Below are positions 1-8,762 of a stretch of DNA of 64,000 bases, piece after piece. The stretch is taken from positions 124,001 through 188,000 of the forward strand of contig JAHJOK010000059.1 of the NCBI GenBank assembly GCA_018820205.1, in the 5' to 3' direction. A model generated the notes under the pieces. The model did not search any database. It was not told the DNA's origin and was given only the letters and a program-made list of their open reading frames with translations. Each line of letters opens with the position of its first letter. Position 1 is the first letter of the stretch. The position numbers were made by a program, and so were the translations under genes. The DNA is from Alphaproteobacteria bacterium. GTDB lineage: Bacteria > Pseudomonadota > Alphaproteobacteria > Caulobacterales > Caulobacteraceae.

Positions 1-993
1 CGCGTCCAGCGTCATCCCCGCCAGACGTTCGTCCGCCGCCAGCCTCAGCCAATGGGCGTTGACGTGGGCCAGTTTGTCGAAATCCAGCCGGGCCGGCGCC
101 TTGCCGACGCCGCTCAGATCGAACCATTCCCGGGCCTGGTCGTCGCCGAACAGTTCGTCGTCGCCGTGGGCCCAGCCCAGCCGGGCCAGATAGTTGCGCA
201 TCGCCTCGGGCAGATAGCCCATCTCGGCGTACTCGTGGACCGCCTGGGCGCCGTGGCGTTTCGACAGTTTGGCGCCGTCGGGGCCGTGGATCAGCGGGAT
301 GTGGGCGAACACCGGCCGGGACCAGCCCAACGCATCATAAATCAACGATTGACGCGCGGCGTTGTTGAGATGGTCATCACCGCGAATGACATGGGTCACG
401 CCCATGTCGTGGTCGTCGACGACGACAGCGAGGTTATAGGTCGGCGCCCCATCCGACCGCAGCAGGACCAGATCATCCAGATCCTCATTGCCCCAGCTGA
501 CCTCGCCCTGGACCGCGTCGGCGACGGTCACCTGACCGGGCAGGGGACGGCGGAAGCGGACGACGTGAGACATCGACAGATCATCGACGGTGGGTTCCCG
601 ATGGCGCCACGGCGATTCGAAGGTGCGCCGTGCCGCCTTGGCCTCGTCGCGCAGGCGGCCCGTCTCTTCGGCCGAGGTGAAATCACGATAGGCGGCGCCG
701 ATCTCCAGCAGCTGGTCCACGACCTCGCGGTGGCGGTCTGCGCGGGCGTGCTGGAACACCGGCTCCTCGTCCGCGAACAGCTCCAGCCAGCTCAGGCCGT
801 CGAAGATCGCCTTGACCGCATCGTCCGTCGAGCGTTCGCGATCGGTGTCTTCGACGCGCACCAGGAACCGGCCGCCACGCCCCTTTGCGTAAAGCCAGTT
901 GAAAAGCGCCGTTCTTGCACCGCCTATGTGAAGATAGCCGGTGGGCGAGGGGGCGAAACGGGTGACGACCTGGGAAGGTGAGGCAGAGGGCAT
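1..993 (-). CDS. gltX: Glutamyl-tRNA synthetase, C-terminus cut off by window edge
   Basis: Charges tRNA-Glu with glutamate in the cytoplasm (class I aminoacyl-tRNA synthetase). The first 331 residues are present. Near the N-terminus they contain the HIGH-type signature [14 protein letters not shown], followed by the conserved stretch [13 protein letters not shown], and further on the KMSKS-type motif KLSKRHG. Only the anticodon-binding C-terminal part lies outside the window. The ATG at 993 sits nine residues before the conserved [11 protein letters not shown], the usual distance. This start codon overlaps the start of the divergent comEC gene within a single CATG, so there is no intergenic space and no strong Shine-Dalgarno upstream. 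Identity is secure; the exact start is slightly less so. Confidence 0.95.
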   Translation of the reverse strand, partial: MPSASPSQVVTRFAPSPTGYLHIGGARTALFNWLYAKGRGGRFLVRVEDTDRERSTDDAVKAIFDGLSWLELFADEEPVFQHARADRHREVVDQLLEIGAAYRDFTSAEETGRLRDEAKAARRTFESPWRHREPTVDDLSMSHVVRFRRPLPGQVTVADAVQGEVSWGNEDLDDLVLLRSDGAPTYNLAVVVDDHDMGVTHVIRGDDHLNNAARQSLIYDALGWSRPVFAHIPLIHGPDGAKLSKRHGAQAVHEYAEMGYLPEAMRNYLARLGWAHGDDELFGDDQAREWFDLSGVGKAPARLDFDKLAHVNAHWLRLAADERLAGMTLDA

Positions 994-3154
994 GAAGGCG
1001 GGGTCCGAACGGGCCGCCCTTATACCCTCCGACGCGCCAAAACCTAGCCCGGCGGAACGGCTGCACAGCTGGGTCGTGTCGGAAGCGAAGGCCCAGACTC
1101 TGCGCTGGCGGCTCTGGGCGCCCGTCGCGTTCGGCGCGGGGGCGGCGATCTACTTCGGGCTGAGAACCGAACCGCCGCTCTGGCCTCCAGCCCTGGCGGC
1201 GCTCGTCTGCACCATCGGCTGGCTGGCGACGCGGCGGATGGGCGCGGGTCGGGCCGTCTCATTGCCGATGATGCTGATCGCCTGTCTCGCACTCGGGTTC
1301 GCCGGGGCGAAGCTGCGGACGGATCGGGTGGCGGCCCCGATCGCGCCGGCCCTGGCCGAGCCGACGGTCGTCGAGGGCTGGGTCGTCGATGTCGACAGTC
1401 CGGGAACCCGCGGCCATCGGGTGGTCATCGCCCCGGTGCGAATTCGAGGTCTGGCGCCAGAGGCGACGCCGATCCGGCTGCGGGCCACCGTCCGGGGCGA
1501 TCCACCGCCGCCGGGATCGCCCATACGGCTGTTCGCCATCCTCAATCCCCCGCCGCCGCCGGCCAGCCCCGGCGCCTATGATTTCGGCCGCAACGCCTAT
1601 TTCCAGGCCTTGGGCGGTACGGCCTTCGGTCTGGGAGAGACGCGGCCGGCCCGGCTGGCGGATCCGCCGTGGCGCCTGCGGCTGGCCATGGCGGTCAATG
1701 GCGCGCGGTTCGCCCTGGCCCAGCGAATCGTCGATCGGCTGGGCGAACGAACCGGGGGCGTAGCGGCCGCGATGACCACGGGGCACGAGACCTGGATCGC
1801 GCGCGACGATCTGGACGCCATGCGGGATTCCGGCCTGGCGCACATCCTGTCGATCTCGGGGCTGCATATGGCGATCGTCGGCGGCTTCGCGTTCTTTCTG
1901 GTGCGTCTGGTCGTTGCGGCGTGGCCCTGGCTGGCCTTGAGAGCGTCGGGAAAGAAGGTCGCCGCGGTCGCGGGGCTGATCGCGGTGTGGAGTTATCTGG
2001 TCCTGTCCGGGGCGCCGGCGCCGGCGCAGCGTGCGGCGATCACGGCGTCGGTGGCTTTCGCGGCCATCCTGCTGGACCGGCAGGCGGTGACCATGCACGC
2101 ACTGGCGGTCGCGGCCATGGTCGTGCTGGTTCTGCAGCCCGAGGCGATCGTGACGCCGGGCTTCCAGATGTCGTTCGCCGCCACCGCCGCCCTGGTGGCC
2201 CTGTCGGAGGCGTGGCCGCGGCGCACGCGCGAGCTGTCGGTGCCAATGGCGATCGCCCTGTTCCAGTCGGCCCGGCACTGGCTGATCGTGGCGATCACCG
2301 CCAGTCTCGTCGCCGGATCGGCGACCGGGCCGTTCGCGGTCCAGCATTTCAACCGGGCGGCCATGTATGGACTGCTGGCCAATCTGGCGACGTCGCCGGT
2401 GGCCGACTTCCTGATGATGCCGGCGTTGGCGCTGGGCGCATTGCTGGAGCCGATCGGTCTTGGCGGGCCATTCCTGTGGGTGGCGGGCAAGGGGGTCGAT
2501 CTGATGCTGGGCATCGGTCACTGGACCGCTAGCCTGCCTGGCGCGGTTCGGACCATCGCCAGCGCGCCCGACTATGTACTGCCGATCTCGTTCCTGGGGG
2601 TGCTGTTCATCTGCCTGTGGCAGGGCCGGCTGAGATGGCTCGGGCTGCCGTTCGCCTGCGCGGTGTTTCTGTGGCCGCGTGCCCCGACGCCCACGGTCTG
2701 GATCGGCGACGGCGGCACGAATGCGGCCTTCAGCGACGTGGGTGGAGCGGTCGTCGTGCGCCCCGGCGTGCGCGAGTTCGCGGCGGACCTGTGGTCGCGA
2801 CGGCGGGGCCTGACGCTTATTCCTCGTCCGGAAGACGGCTGGACGTGCCAGAGGTCCAGTTGCAACCCCGATCCCGACCCGGGGGAGATCGCCCTGTGGT
2901 GGGGCAAGGCCCCGCCGTCCACTGAAAAGCTGGCGGCACTGTGCGCCTCGGCGCCGTTGGTCAGCATCCGCGCTGTCGTTCCCGTCCTGCCGCCGGCCTG
3001 CGAGGGTCGACTGGTGCTGGACGGGCTGGACTACCGGCGCGGCGGCTGGGTCGAACTGTGGCGCACCGAAGGCGGGTGGCGCGCGGTCTGGGCCGCCGAC
3101 GTGCGCGGCGACCGTCCGTGGAGCCGTATCGGGGACCCGGATCAGCTCGAGTAG
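992..3154 (+). CDS. comEC: ComEC/Rec2-family DNA uptake channel protein
   Basis: Polytopic inner-membrane protein of the ComEC/Rec2 family, which moves single-stranded DNA across the membrane during transformation. 720 residues from the ATG at 992; a GTG at 941 would lie inside gltX and is less likely. An early hydrophobic part and an OB-like DUF4131 region are followed by the Competence core with the family signature [13 protein letters not shown] (around residue 290) and many membrane segments. The final 150 residues (from [11 protein letters not shown]) correspond to the place of the metallo-beta-lactamase domain but show no HxHxDH metal motif, so any nuclease function there looks lost. 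The order lexA-comEC-gltX is common in alphaproteobacteria. Whether this strain is naturally competent cannot be told from here. Confidence 0.9.
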   Translation: MKAGSERAALIPSDAPKPSPAERLHSWVVSEAKAQTLRWRLWAPVAFGAGAAIYFGLRTEPPLWPPALAALVCTIGWLATRRMGAGRAVSLPMMLIACLALGFAGAKLRTDRVAAPIAPALAEPTVVEGWVVDVDSPGTRGHRVVIAPVRIRGLAPEATPIRLRATVRGDPPPPGSPIRLFAILNPPPPPASPGAYDFGRNAYFQALGGTAFGLGETRPARLADPPWRLRLAMAVNGARFALAQRIVDRLGERTGGVAAAMTTGHETWIARDDLDAMRDSGLAHILSISGLHMAIVGGFAFFLVRLVVAAWPWLALRASGKKVAAVAGLIAVWSYLVLSGAPAPAQRAAITASVAFAAILLDRQAVTMHALAVAAMVVLVLQPEAIVTPGFQMSFAATAALVALSEAWPRRTRELSVPMAIALFQSARHWLIVAITASLVAGSATGPFAVQHFNRAAMYGLLANLATSPVADFLMMPALALGALLEPIGLGGPFLWVAGKGVDLMLGIGHWTASLPGAVRTIASAPDYVLPISFLGVLFICLWQGRLRWLGLPFACAVFLWPRAPTPTVWIGDGGTNAAFSDVGGAVVVRPGVREFAADLWSRRRGLTLIPRPEDGWTCQRSSCNPDPDPGEIALWWGKAPPSTEKLAALCASAPLVSIRAVVPVLPPACEGRLVLDGLDYRRGGWVELWRTEGGWRAVWAADVRGDRPWSRIGDPDQLE

Positions 3155-3235
3155 GGGCGATCGCTCGTTCGTCCAACCTCACCGTGCTTCAGGCGACGAC
3201 CGCGGACTTCGCCGGGGGGCCCGGAGCGAAGAACG

Positions 3236-3928
3236 CTAGTGATACTGGCGGATGAGGCCGACCAGCTTGCCCTGCACATCGACCTGATCGGCGCCGTAGA
3301 TTTTCGTCTCGTAGTTACGGTTGGCGGGCTCCAGGGCGATGGAATTGCCCTTTCTGCGCAGGCGTTTCAGGGTCGCTTCCTCACCCTCCACCAGAGCCAC
3401 GACGATCTCGCCGGAGGAGGCGGTGTCGACGCGTTTGATGACCACCAGATCGCCGTTGAGGATGCCGGCCTCGATCATCGAGTCGCCCTCGATCTCCAGC
3501 ATGTAGTGCTCGCCGGCGCCCAGCATGGTCTCGGGCACCTGATAGCGGCCGTGGTCGCCCTCCAGCGCCGCGATGGGAACGCCGGCGGCGATCTTGCCGA
3601 CCAGGGTCAGTTCACGGGTGTCGTTGGCGGGTTCCGAAGGTGCGGAGCGGCCGCCGCCCTCGATCACCGCCGGGGTGAAGCCGGCGCGACCTCGCACGGG
3701 ACCCGTCGTCGCCTGTTCCGGCAGCTTCGTCACCTCAAGGGCGCGCGCGCGATGGGCGAGGCGGCGGATGAAGCCGCGTTCCTCCAGCGCCGTGATCAGC
3801 CGGTGGATGCCCGACTTGGACGCCAGATCCAGCGCCTCCTTCATCTCGTCGAAGGACGGGGAGACGCCGGTCTCCTTGATCCGTTCGTGGATGAACATCA
3901 GGAGTTCGTGCTGCTTGCGCGTCAGCAT
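3236..3928 (-). CDS. lexA: LexA, SOS-response repressor and self-cleaving protease
   Basis: Repressor of DNA-damage genes. RecA filaments trigger its self-cleavage. 230 residues. The N-terminal winged helix (1-65) begins [19 protein letters not shown]. The cleavage bond is Ala115-Gly116 in [10 protein letters not shown]. The catalytic dyad is Ser150 (EGDSMIEAG) and Lys188 (ATLKRL). A longer linker than in E. coli (about residues 70-105) is typical of alphaproteobacterial LexA. Two GAAC/GTTC-type LexA boxes lie 18 and 43 bp upstream of the ATG, so the gene is autoregulated. It is convergent with comEC and lies downstream of the trpDC genes on the same strand. Confidence 0.97.
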   Translation of the reverse strand: MLTRKQHELLMFIHERIKETGVSPSFDEMKEALDLASKSGIHRLITALEERGFIRRLAHRARALEVTKLPEQATTGPVRGRAGFTPAVIEGGGRSAPSEPANDTRELTLVGKIAAGVPIAALEGDHGRYQVPETMLGAGEHYMLEIEGDSMIEAGILNGDLVVIKRVDTASSGEIVVALVEGEEATLKRLRRKGNSIALEPANRNYETKIYGADQVDVQGKLVGLIRQYH

Positions 3929-3945
3929 GGTGGGAATCGCCTTCA

Positions 3946-3960
3946 GAACAATGCGTGAAC
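3946..3960. promoter_or_regulatory. LexA operator (SOS box) proximal to lexA
   Basis: Exact GAAC-N7-GAAC, the reverse complement of the alphaproteobacterial LexA site GTTC-N7-GTTC. It lies 18 bp upstream of the lexA start. Confidence 0.85.
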
Positions 3961-3970
3961 CGATGTCGAT

Positions 3971-3985
3971 GTTCTGTAAGTGTTC
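3971..3985. promoter_or_regulatory. Second LexA operator, opposite orientation
   Basis: Exact GTTC-N7-GTTC, 10 bp beyond the first box and written on the other strand. Two boxes in head-to-head orientation suggest cooperative autorepression of lexA. Confidence 0.85.
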
Positions 3986-3995
3986 TTGCCTAATG

Positions 3996-4202
3996 TCAAC
4001 TTAACGGCAGATGGACGGGCCGACTGCAAATTGACCGCCGTTCTGAGCCCATCTGATTGCGGTCAATGCACCCTGGCGAATCCGGCTCACCACAAAAGTT
4101 CGACTGCAAAGATTTCGAGAGGCGAACCGCCGACACCGCGAAAAGCTCGCCGGTCAAACCGCCAAGGACGCTGATGCCGCAAATCAGGAGCGGGGCCGTC
4201 AT
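3996..4202 (-). CDS. Small hypothetical protein coupled to the trpC end
   Basis: A 68-residue ORF whose ATG overlaps the stop of the preceding 29-residue ORF in an ATGA. The N-terminus ([17 protein letters not shown]) is hydrophobic and could be a membrane anchor or signal. The rest is polar with three cysteines. It ends 11 bp before the distal SOS box of lexA. No family is recognised. Support is only the overlap pattern and the placement, so it may not be translated. In several related genomes moaC and moeA occupy the space between trpC and lexA. Confidence 0.35.
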   Translation of the reverse strand: MTAPLLICGISVLGGLTGELFAVSAVRLSKSLQSNFCGEPDSPGCIDRNQMGSERRSICSRPVHLPLS

Positions 4203-4288
4203 TCGAAGTTTGTGACGAACATCCAGACGAACCACAGAGCTATAAGCGCCCAGACGAAATAGATTGCCCAGCGTTCGCGGTGCTTCAT
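4199..4288 (-). CDS. 29-residue single-span membrane microprotein
   Basis: A very short ORF beginning [18 protein letters not shown] basic start is followed by a Trp- and aromatic-rich hydrophobic span of about 18 residues and the tail TNFE, a good single-pass membrane protein profile (positive N-terminus inside). Its ATG overlaps the trpC stop codon as ATGA, so translation would be coupled to trpC. No clear Shine-Dalgarno of its own. Function unknown. Confidence 0.5.
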   Translation of the reverse strand: MKHRERWAIYFVWALIALWFVWMFVTNFE

Positions 4289-5073
4289 GAGAGCAACGCT
4301 CGCGTCGCCGCCTCGACGTCCGTCTGACGCATCAGGCTTTCACCCACGAGGATGGCCGAGGCGCCGGCGACGGCGACTTCAGCGACATCCGCCGGGCTGA
4401 AGAGACCGCTCTCGGCGACCAGCAGCGCGCCCGACGGTGACAGCGGGGCCAGACGCGCCGTCGCGCCGAGATCGACTTCGAACGTCCGCAGCGAGCGGTT
4501 GTTGATGCCGACGAGGTCGCCGCTGAGCATCGCGGCGCGGGCCATCTCGTCCTCGTCGTGGGTCTCGATCAGGGCGTCCATGCCGAAGCGCTTCGCCTCG
4601 GCCAGCAGTTCCGCAGCCAGGGCGTCGTCGATCATGGCCAGGATGATCAGGATACAGTCGGCGCCGAGAGCCCGGCTCTCAGCCACTTGCCAGGGATCGA
4701 CGAGGAAATCCTTGCGCAAGCACGGCAGGCCGACTGTGGCGCGGGCCTGAACCAGATAGTCGTCGGCGCCCTGGAAACTGGGGCCGTCGGTCAGGACGGA
4801 CAGACAGGCGGCGCCGCCGGCTTCGTAGGCTCGGGCCAGGGCCGGCGGATCGAAGTCGGGACGGATCAGGCCCTTGGAGGGGCTGGCCTTCTTGATCTCG
4901 GCGATCAGGGCGGGACGGCCGGGTTCGGCGCGCCGTTCCAGGGCGGCGCGGAAACCGCGAGGCATGCCGGCGATCAGGGCAAGTGACTCGATATGGTCCT
5001 GTGACTGGGCGGCCTTCCGAGCGGCGACGTCCACGCGCTTGTAGGCGGCGATACGGTCCAGAACGTCGGTCAT
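4285..5073 (-). CDS. trpC: Indole-3-glycerol phosphate synthase
   Basis: Closes the indole ring in tryptophan synthesis, converting carboxyphenylamino-deoxyribulose phosphate to indole-3-glycerol phosphate. 262 residues, a single TIM barrel with no TrpF fusion. Family motifs: [13 protein letters not shown] near residue 55, [39 protein letters not shown] and [11 protein letters not shown]. The start at 5073 ([13 protein letters not shown]) overlaps the trpD stop as ATGA, which fixes it; a longer reading frame upstream is only a shadow of trpD. Part of a trpG-trpD-trpC run on the minus strand. Confidence 0.97.
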   Translation of the reverse strand: MTDVLDRIAAYKRVDVAARKAAQSQDHIESLALIAGMPRGFRAALERRAEPGRPALIAEIKKASPSKGLIRPDFDPPALARAYEAGGAACLSVLTDGPSFQGADDYLVQARATVGLPCLRKDFLVDPWQVAESRALGADCILIILAMIDDALAAELLAEAKRFGMDALIETHDEDEMARAAMLSGDLVGINNRSLRTFEVDLGATARLAPLSPSGALLVAESGLFSPADVAEVAVAGASAILVGESLMRQTDVEAATRALLS

Positions 5074-6107
5074 GCGGGGTCTTCGATCGGCGGCGGCGTC
5101 GAGGTGATGCGGGCCAGACTGGCCAGAGCCTCTGCAGCCTTGCCGTCGTCGATGGCGGCGGCGGCGAGGGCGACGCCCGCCTTCAGGTCCACAGCCCTGT
5201 CGGCGACGACCAGGGCGGCGGCGGCGTTCAGCAGGACGATGTCGCGGTACGGACCGGTCTGGCCGGCCAGCAGGGCGGTCAGTGCGGCGGCGTTGGTCTC
5301 GGCGTCCCCGCCGCGCAGGGATTCGATGTCGGCGCGGGGCAGGCCGGCGTCCTCGGGGGTCACCTCGAAGCGGCGCACCGCGCCGTCCTTCCACTCCGCG
5401 ACGTCTGTCGAGCCCGTGGTGGTCAGTTCGTCGAGGCCCTGACCATGGACGGTCCAGGCGCGGGTGGCGCCGAGCCGGCCGAGGACCTCGGCGAGCGGCT
5501 CCAGCAGACGTGGATCATAGACGCCCATGATCTGGCGTTTCGCACCCGCTGGGTTCGAAAGCGGTCCCAATAGATTGAAAACGGTGCGGAAACCGATCTC
5601 GGCGCGCACCGGGCCGACATGGCGCATGGCGCCGTGGTAGGCGGGGGCGAACAGGAAGGCGATGCCGGCCTCGTCGAGCGCCTGACGCTGCTGGGCCAGA
5701 CCTGCCGTCAGGTCGACGCCGAGCACACCGAGCACATCCGACGATCCGGATTTCGAGCTCATGGCCCGGTTGCCGTGTTTGGCGACCTTCAGGCCCGCGC
5801 CGGCCAGGACAAGGGCGGCGGCCGTCGAGATGTTGAAGGTGTGGGCTCCGTCGCCGCCCGTGCCGCAGGTGTCGATGACGTCATAGGGGTGGTCCAGGGT
5901 CACGGCGGCGTCGCGCATGGCCTGGGCGAAGGCGGCGATCTCCTCGACGGTCTCGCCCCGGATGCGCAGGGCGGTGACGGCGGCGGCGACCTGGGCCGGG
6001 GTCGGTTCGCCGCGCAGACAGGCGGCGAAGAAGTCGCCGGCCTCGGCTGAGGTCAGGAGCTGGCCGTCGACCAGTTTCGAGAGCAGCGGTTTGAACGCGT
6101 TTGACAC
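5070..6107 (-). CDS. trpD: Anthranilate phosphoribosyltransferase
   Basis: Transfers phosphoribose from PRPP to anthranilate, the second step of tryptophan synthesis. 345 residues. The PRPP-binding glycine motif [17 protein letters not shown] is followed by [21 protein letters not shown] and later [16 protein letters not shown], all standard for the family. Its end overlaps trpC (ATGA), so translation of the two is coupled. It is separated from trpG by 155 bp that contain a pair of inverted palindromic repeats. Confidence 0.97.
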   Translation of the reverse strand: MSNAFKPLLSKLVDGQLLTSAEAGDFFAACLRGEPTPAQVAAAVTALRIRGETVEEIAAFAQAMRDAAVTLDHPYDVIDTCGTGGDGAHTFNISTAAALVLAGAGLKVAKHGNRAMSSKSGSSDVLGVLGVDLTAGLAQQRQALDEAGIAFLFAPAYHGAMRHVGPVRAEIGFRTVFNLLGPLSNPAGAKRQIMGVYDPRLLEPLAEVLGRLGATRAWTVHGQGLDELTTTGSTDVAEWKDGAVRRFEVTPEDAGLPRADIESLRGGDAETNAAALTALLAGQTGPYRDIVLLNAAAALVVADRAVDLKAGVALAAAAIDDGKAAEALASLARITSTPPPIEDPA

Positions 6108-6118
6108 CCTAACCTCCG

Positions 6119-6241
6119 CTCATCCCCGCGAAAGCGGGGACCCAATTCTTTAGTGAGGCAGGGCGCGCGGGATTGGGGTCGGAAGAGGATAGCCGGGATC
6201 GATCGCCCAAAGCACTGGGTCCCCGCTTTCGCGGGGATGAG
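6119..6241. repeat. Inverted pair of palindromic REP-type units between trpG and trpD
   Basis: Two copies, 6119-6143 and 6216-6241, of a unit with core CCCCGCGAAAGCGGGG, in opposite orientation about 72 bp apart. Each core folds as a six-pair GC stem with a GAAA loop, and the two copies can also pair with one another. The unit (read as HPRESGDP when translated) looks like a dispersed alphaproteobacterial repeat. It may terminate or stabilise the trpG transcript or simply be an insertion. Confidence 0.75.
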
Positions 6242-6262
6242 CGGAAAGGGTGGATCATTGAA

Positions 6263-6853
6263 TCACACCATGGTCAGACGCTTGACGCCCGCCTGATCAA
6301 GGAAGTTCGCCAGCATCTGATGACCGTGTTCGGTGGCGATGGACTCGGGGTGGAACTGGACGCCGTGGAGCGGCCGCTCGTGGTGCTGGAAGCCCATGAT
6401 CTCGCCGTCCTCGGTCCAGGCCGTGACGTTCAGCGTATTGGGCAGGGTTTCGCGCTGGACGGCCAGCGAGTGATAGCGGGTCGCGGTGAACGGCGAGGGC
6501 AGGTCGGCGAACATGCCCTTGCCCTCATGAATGATCGGCGAGGTCTTGCCGTGCATCAGGGCCTTGGCGCGGATGACATGGCCGCCCATGGCCTGTCCGA
6601 TCGCCTGATGGCCCAGGCAGACACCCAGGATCGGCATGTCCAGCGGCGCGCTGTCGATCAACGGCAGGCAGATGCCGGCCTGATCGGGGGCGCAGGGACC
6701 GGGCGACAGCAGGACCGCCTCGGGCTTCAGCGCCCAGGCCTCCTCGGTCGTCAGGTCGTCGTTGCGCACGACGTGCGTCTGCGCGCCCAGCTCCGCGAGG
6801 TAGTGGACGAGGTTGTAGGTAAAGCTGTCGTAGTTATCGACGACGAGGATCAT
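6263..6853 (-). CDS. trpG: Anthranilate synthase, glutamine amidotransferase subunit
   Basis: Supplies ammonia from glutamine to TrpE for anthranilate formation; related proteins serve both tryptophan and folate synthesis. 196 residues from [19 protein letters not shown]. Class I amidotransferase triad: Cys79 in [11 protein letters not shown] and the His-Glu pair in [12 protein letters not shown]. The upstream in-frame extension to 6907 is not expected from family length. It heads a trpG-trpD-trpC series. trpE is about 370 bp upstream on the same strand, with a small convergent gene and a terminator-like palindrome between them. Confidence 0.96.
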   Translation of the reverse strand: MILVVDNYDSFTYNLVHYLAELGAQTHVVRNDDLTTEEAWALKPEAVLLSPGPCAPDQAGICLPLIDSAPLDMPILGVCLGHQAIGQAMGGHVIRAKALMHGKTSPIIHEGKGMFADLPSPFTATRYHSLAVQRETLPNTLNVTAWTEDGEIMGFQHHERPLHGVQFHPESIATEHGHQMLANFLDQAGVKRLTMV

Positions 6854-6961
6854 AGCCGCGCTTCTAGAGCGGGACCGCGCCGACGCCAAGCGGACACGGC
6901 CGGACACGGATCGTTAACGCTCACGGTTTGAAATCGGACCTTCGTTCCGGAGACCGATTCC

Positions 6962-7153
6962 ATGAGTGACCCGCAGACCCAGATCGACGCCGCCCGCGTG
7001 GTGCTGAGCGAGCCGGAAGCGAAGACGGGCGTCGTGGGCGCGCTGGCGGCGGCCTCGCTGGCGGCCTGCGCGGCCGTGCTGCTGGCGGGGGTGATGATCC
7101 TGGGGCCGGGCGTGGCGATCGACGACACGCCGCCGGCGAGCGAGACCTTCTAG
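6962..7153 (+). CDS. Small predicted membrane protein between trpG and trpE
   Basis: A 63-residue protein beginning MSDPQTQIDAARVVLSEPE, with a hydrophilic first third, one Ala/Leu/Val-rich membrane span (about residues 24-48) and a short acidic tail. A GGAG lies about 10 bp before the ATG. It is divergent from trpG and convergent with trpE, and ends just before the 22-bp inverted repeat that likely terminates both. No family recognised. Confidence 0.55.
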   Translation: MSDPQTQIDAARVVLSEPEAKTGVVGALAAASLAACAAVLLAGVMILGPGVAIDDTPPASETF

Positions 7154-7160
7154 AGCCCTC

Positions 7161-7222
7161 AGGAGCGCGGACCTCCAGGTCCGGCTGTGTCGCCAGATGC
7201 GGACCTGGAGGTCCGCGCTCCT
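7161..7222. terminator. Perfect 22-bp inverted repeat between convergent genes
   Basis: AGGAGCGCGGACCTCCAGGT plus CC at 7161-7182 is repeated exactly in inverse at 7201-7222, with an 18-base loop. It sits between the stop of the 63-residue gene (7153) and the stop of trpE (7224), the place for a bidirectional terminator, though there is no T-run. A degenerate copy of the same sequence occurs at 30041-30065, which suggests a dispersed repeat recruited for this job. Confidence 0.6.
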
Positions 7223-7223
7223 T

Positions 7224-8762
7224 CTAGACTTCGCCAGCCGTGTTCAGCGGGGCGCCCAGTTCAAAACGCCAGGCGTCCTGGGCGGCCCGCATGGGGGCGC
7301 GAGCCTTGGCTTCGGTCTCGGCGTATTCGGCGGCTGGATCGCTGTCCGCCACGACCCCGGCGCCAGCCTGAACGAAGACCTGGCCGTCAGCGAACATGGC
7401 GGTCCTGAGCACGATGCAGATATCCGCCTCACCGCCCGCCGAGATATAGCCCACGCCGCCGCCATAGCCGACGCCGCGCTTTTCGGTCTCCAGCTCGTCG
7501 ATGATCTCCATGGCCCGCACCTTGGGCGCGCCGGACAGGGTGCCGGCGGGCAGGGCGGCCAGCAGGGTATCGACGGCGTCCAGATCAGGATGGGCCCGGC
7601 CCTCGACGTTGGACACGATATGCATGACCTGGCTGTAGCGTTCGACGACGAAGCTCTCGGTCACCTTGACCGTGCCCGGCGCGGCGACGCGGCCGACGTC
7701 GTTGCGCCCCAGATCCAGCAGCATCAGATGCTCGGCGCGCTCCTTGGGATCGGCCAGCAGTTCGGCCTCCAGCGCCTTGTCGGCCTCGGGCGTCACGCCG
7801 CGCGGACGGGTGCCGGCCAGCGGGCGGATGGTGACGCCGCCGTCCTTCAGGCGGACGAGGATCTCGGGGCTGGAGCCCGCCAGTTGGAAGTCGTCGAAAC
7901 TGAGGAAATACAGATAAGGCGAGGGGTTCTGGCGGCGCAGAGAGCGGTAAAAGGCGAACGGGTCGCCCGCCCACGGCGCGCGGAAGCGGTGGCTGAGCAC
8001 GACCTGGAAGATGTCGCCGGCCCCGATGTAGTCCTTGGCGCGGGCGACCAGACCGCCATAGGCCTCGCCGTCGACCGGGGTGCGGAAATCGAGCGGATCC
8101 GGCGTCTGGGCGGCCGCACGGGCGATCAGAGGCCTGCGAAGCCGGGACTCGAAATCGTCCAGGCGCGCTTCGGCGGCGACCAGCGCGTCTTCGGCCTTCA
8201 GCGCGGCGTCGGGCCAGACCGGCGCCATGACGACGATCTCGTGCCTCACCGAATCGAACACGGCGACGACCGACGGACGGGTCAGGACCGCGTCGGGCAG
8301 GTCGAGCGGATCCGGGTTGGGTGCGCCGAGAGGCTCGAGCAACCGCACCATGTCGTAGCCGAACACGCCGAACAGGCCGGCGGCCATCGGCGGCAGGTCG
8401 TCGGGCAGGGTGAAACGGGTCTCCGCGATCAAGGCGCGAAGCGAGTCCAAAGCGCCGCCGGGCTGATCCTGGTATCGCCGGGCGTCGATATCGGCGCCGC
8501 GCGCGATGGAGGCGACGCCGTCCCGACAGCGCCAGACAACGTCCGGCTCCAGGGTGATGATCGAATAGCGGCCGTTCAGGGCGCCGCCCTCGACCGATTC
8601 CAGCAGGAAGGCGTGCGGACGGCCCCAGCCGACCTTCAGATAGGCCGAGACCGGCGTTTCCAGGTCATCGACGATCCGGCGAACGACGACCTGCGGGCGG
8701 CCGGCCGCCAGACCAGCCAGGACCGCCGCTTGCTGCGAGACGGCCTCCGCGTCTGGCGTCAT
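7224..8762 (-). CDS. trpE: Anthranilate synthase component I
   Basis: Converts chorismate and TrpG-delivered ammonia to anthranilate, the committed step to tryptophan. 512 residues. The N-terminal half carries the tryptophan-binding LLES motif (HAFLLESVEGG, near residue 50) used for feedback inhibition. The chorismate-binding half holds LAGSSPEILVRLKDG, RPLAGTRPRGVT, ELLADPKERAEHLMLLDLGRN and LPAGTLSGAPKVRAMEIID. The ATG overlaps the stop of ppiD as ATGA, so it is co-transcribed with ppiD rather than with trpGDC. No leader peptide or attenuator is visible. Confidence 0.97.
   Translation of the reverse strand: MTPDAEAVSQQAAVLAGLAAGRPQVVVRRIVDDLETPVSAYLKVGWGRPHAFLLESVEGGALNGRYSIITLEPDVVWRCRDGVASIARGADIDARRYQDQPGGALDSLRALIAETRFTLPDDLPPMAAGLFGVFGYDMVRLLEPLGAPNPDPLDLPDAVLTRPSVVAVFDSVRHEIVVMAPVWPDAALKAEDALVAAEARLDDFESRLRRPLIARAAAQTPDPLDFRTPVDGEAYGGLVARAKDYIGAGDIFQVVLSHRFRAPWAGDPFAFYRSLRRQNPSPYLYFLSFDDFQLAGSSPEILVRLKDGGVTIRPLAGTRPRGVTPEADKALEAELLADPKERAEHLMLLDLGRNDVGRVAAPGTVKVTESFVVERYSQVMHIVSNVEGRAHPDLDAVDTLLAALPAGTLSGAPKVRAMEIIDELETEKRGVGYGGGVGYISAGGEADICIVLRTAMFADGQVFVQAGAGVVADSDPAAEYAETEAKARAPMRAAQDAWRFELGAPLNTAGEV

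Noticed and set aside
6119..6241. trp attenuator or leader peptide
   Set aside because: The paired hairpins resemble a dispersed repeat, there is no short ORF with tandem Trp codons, and the first trp gene of this run (trpG) lies upstream of them.
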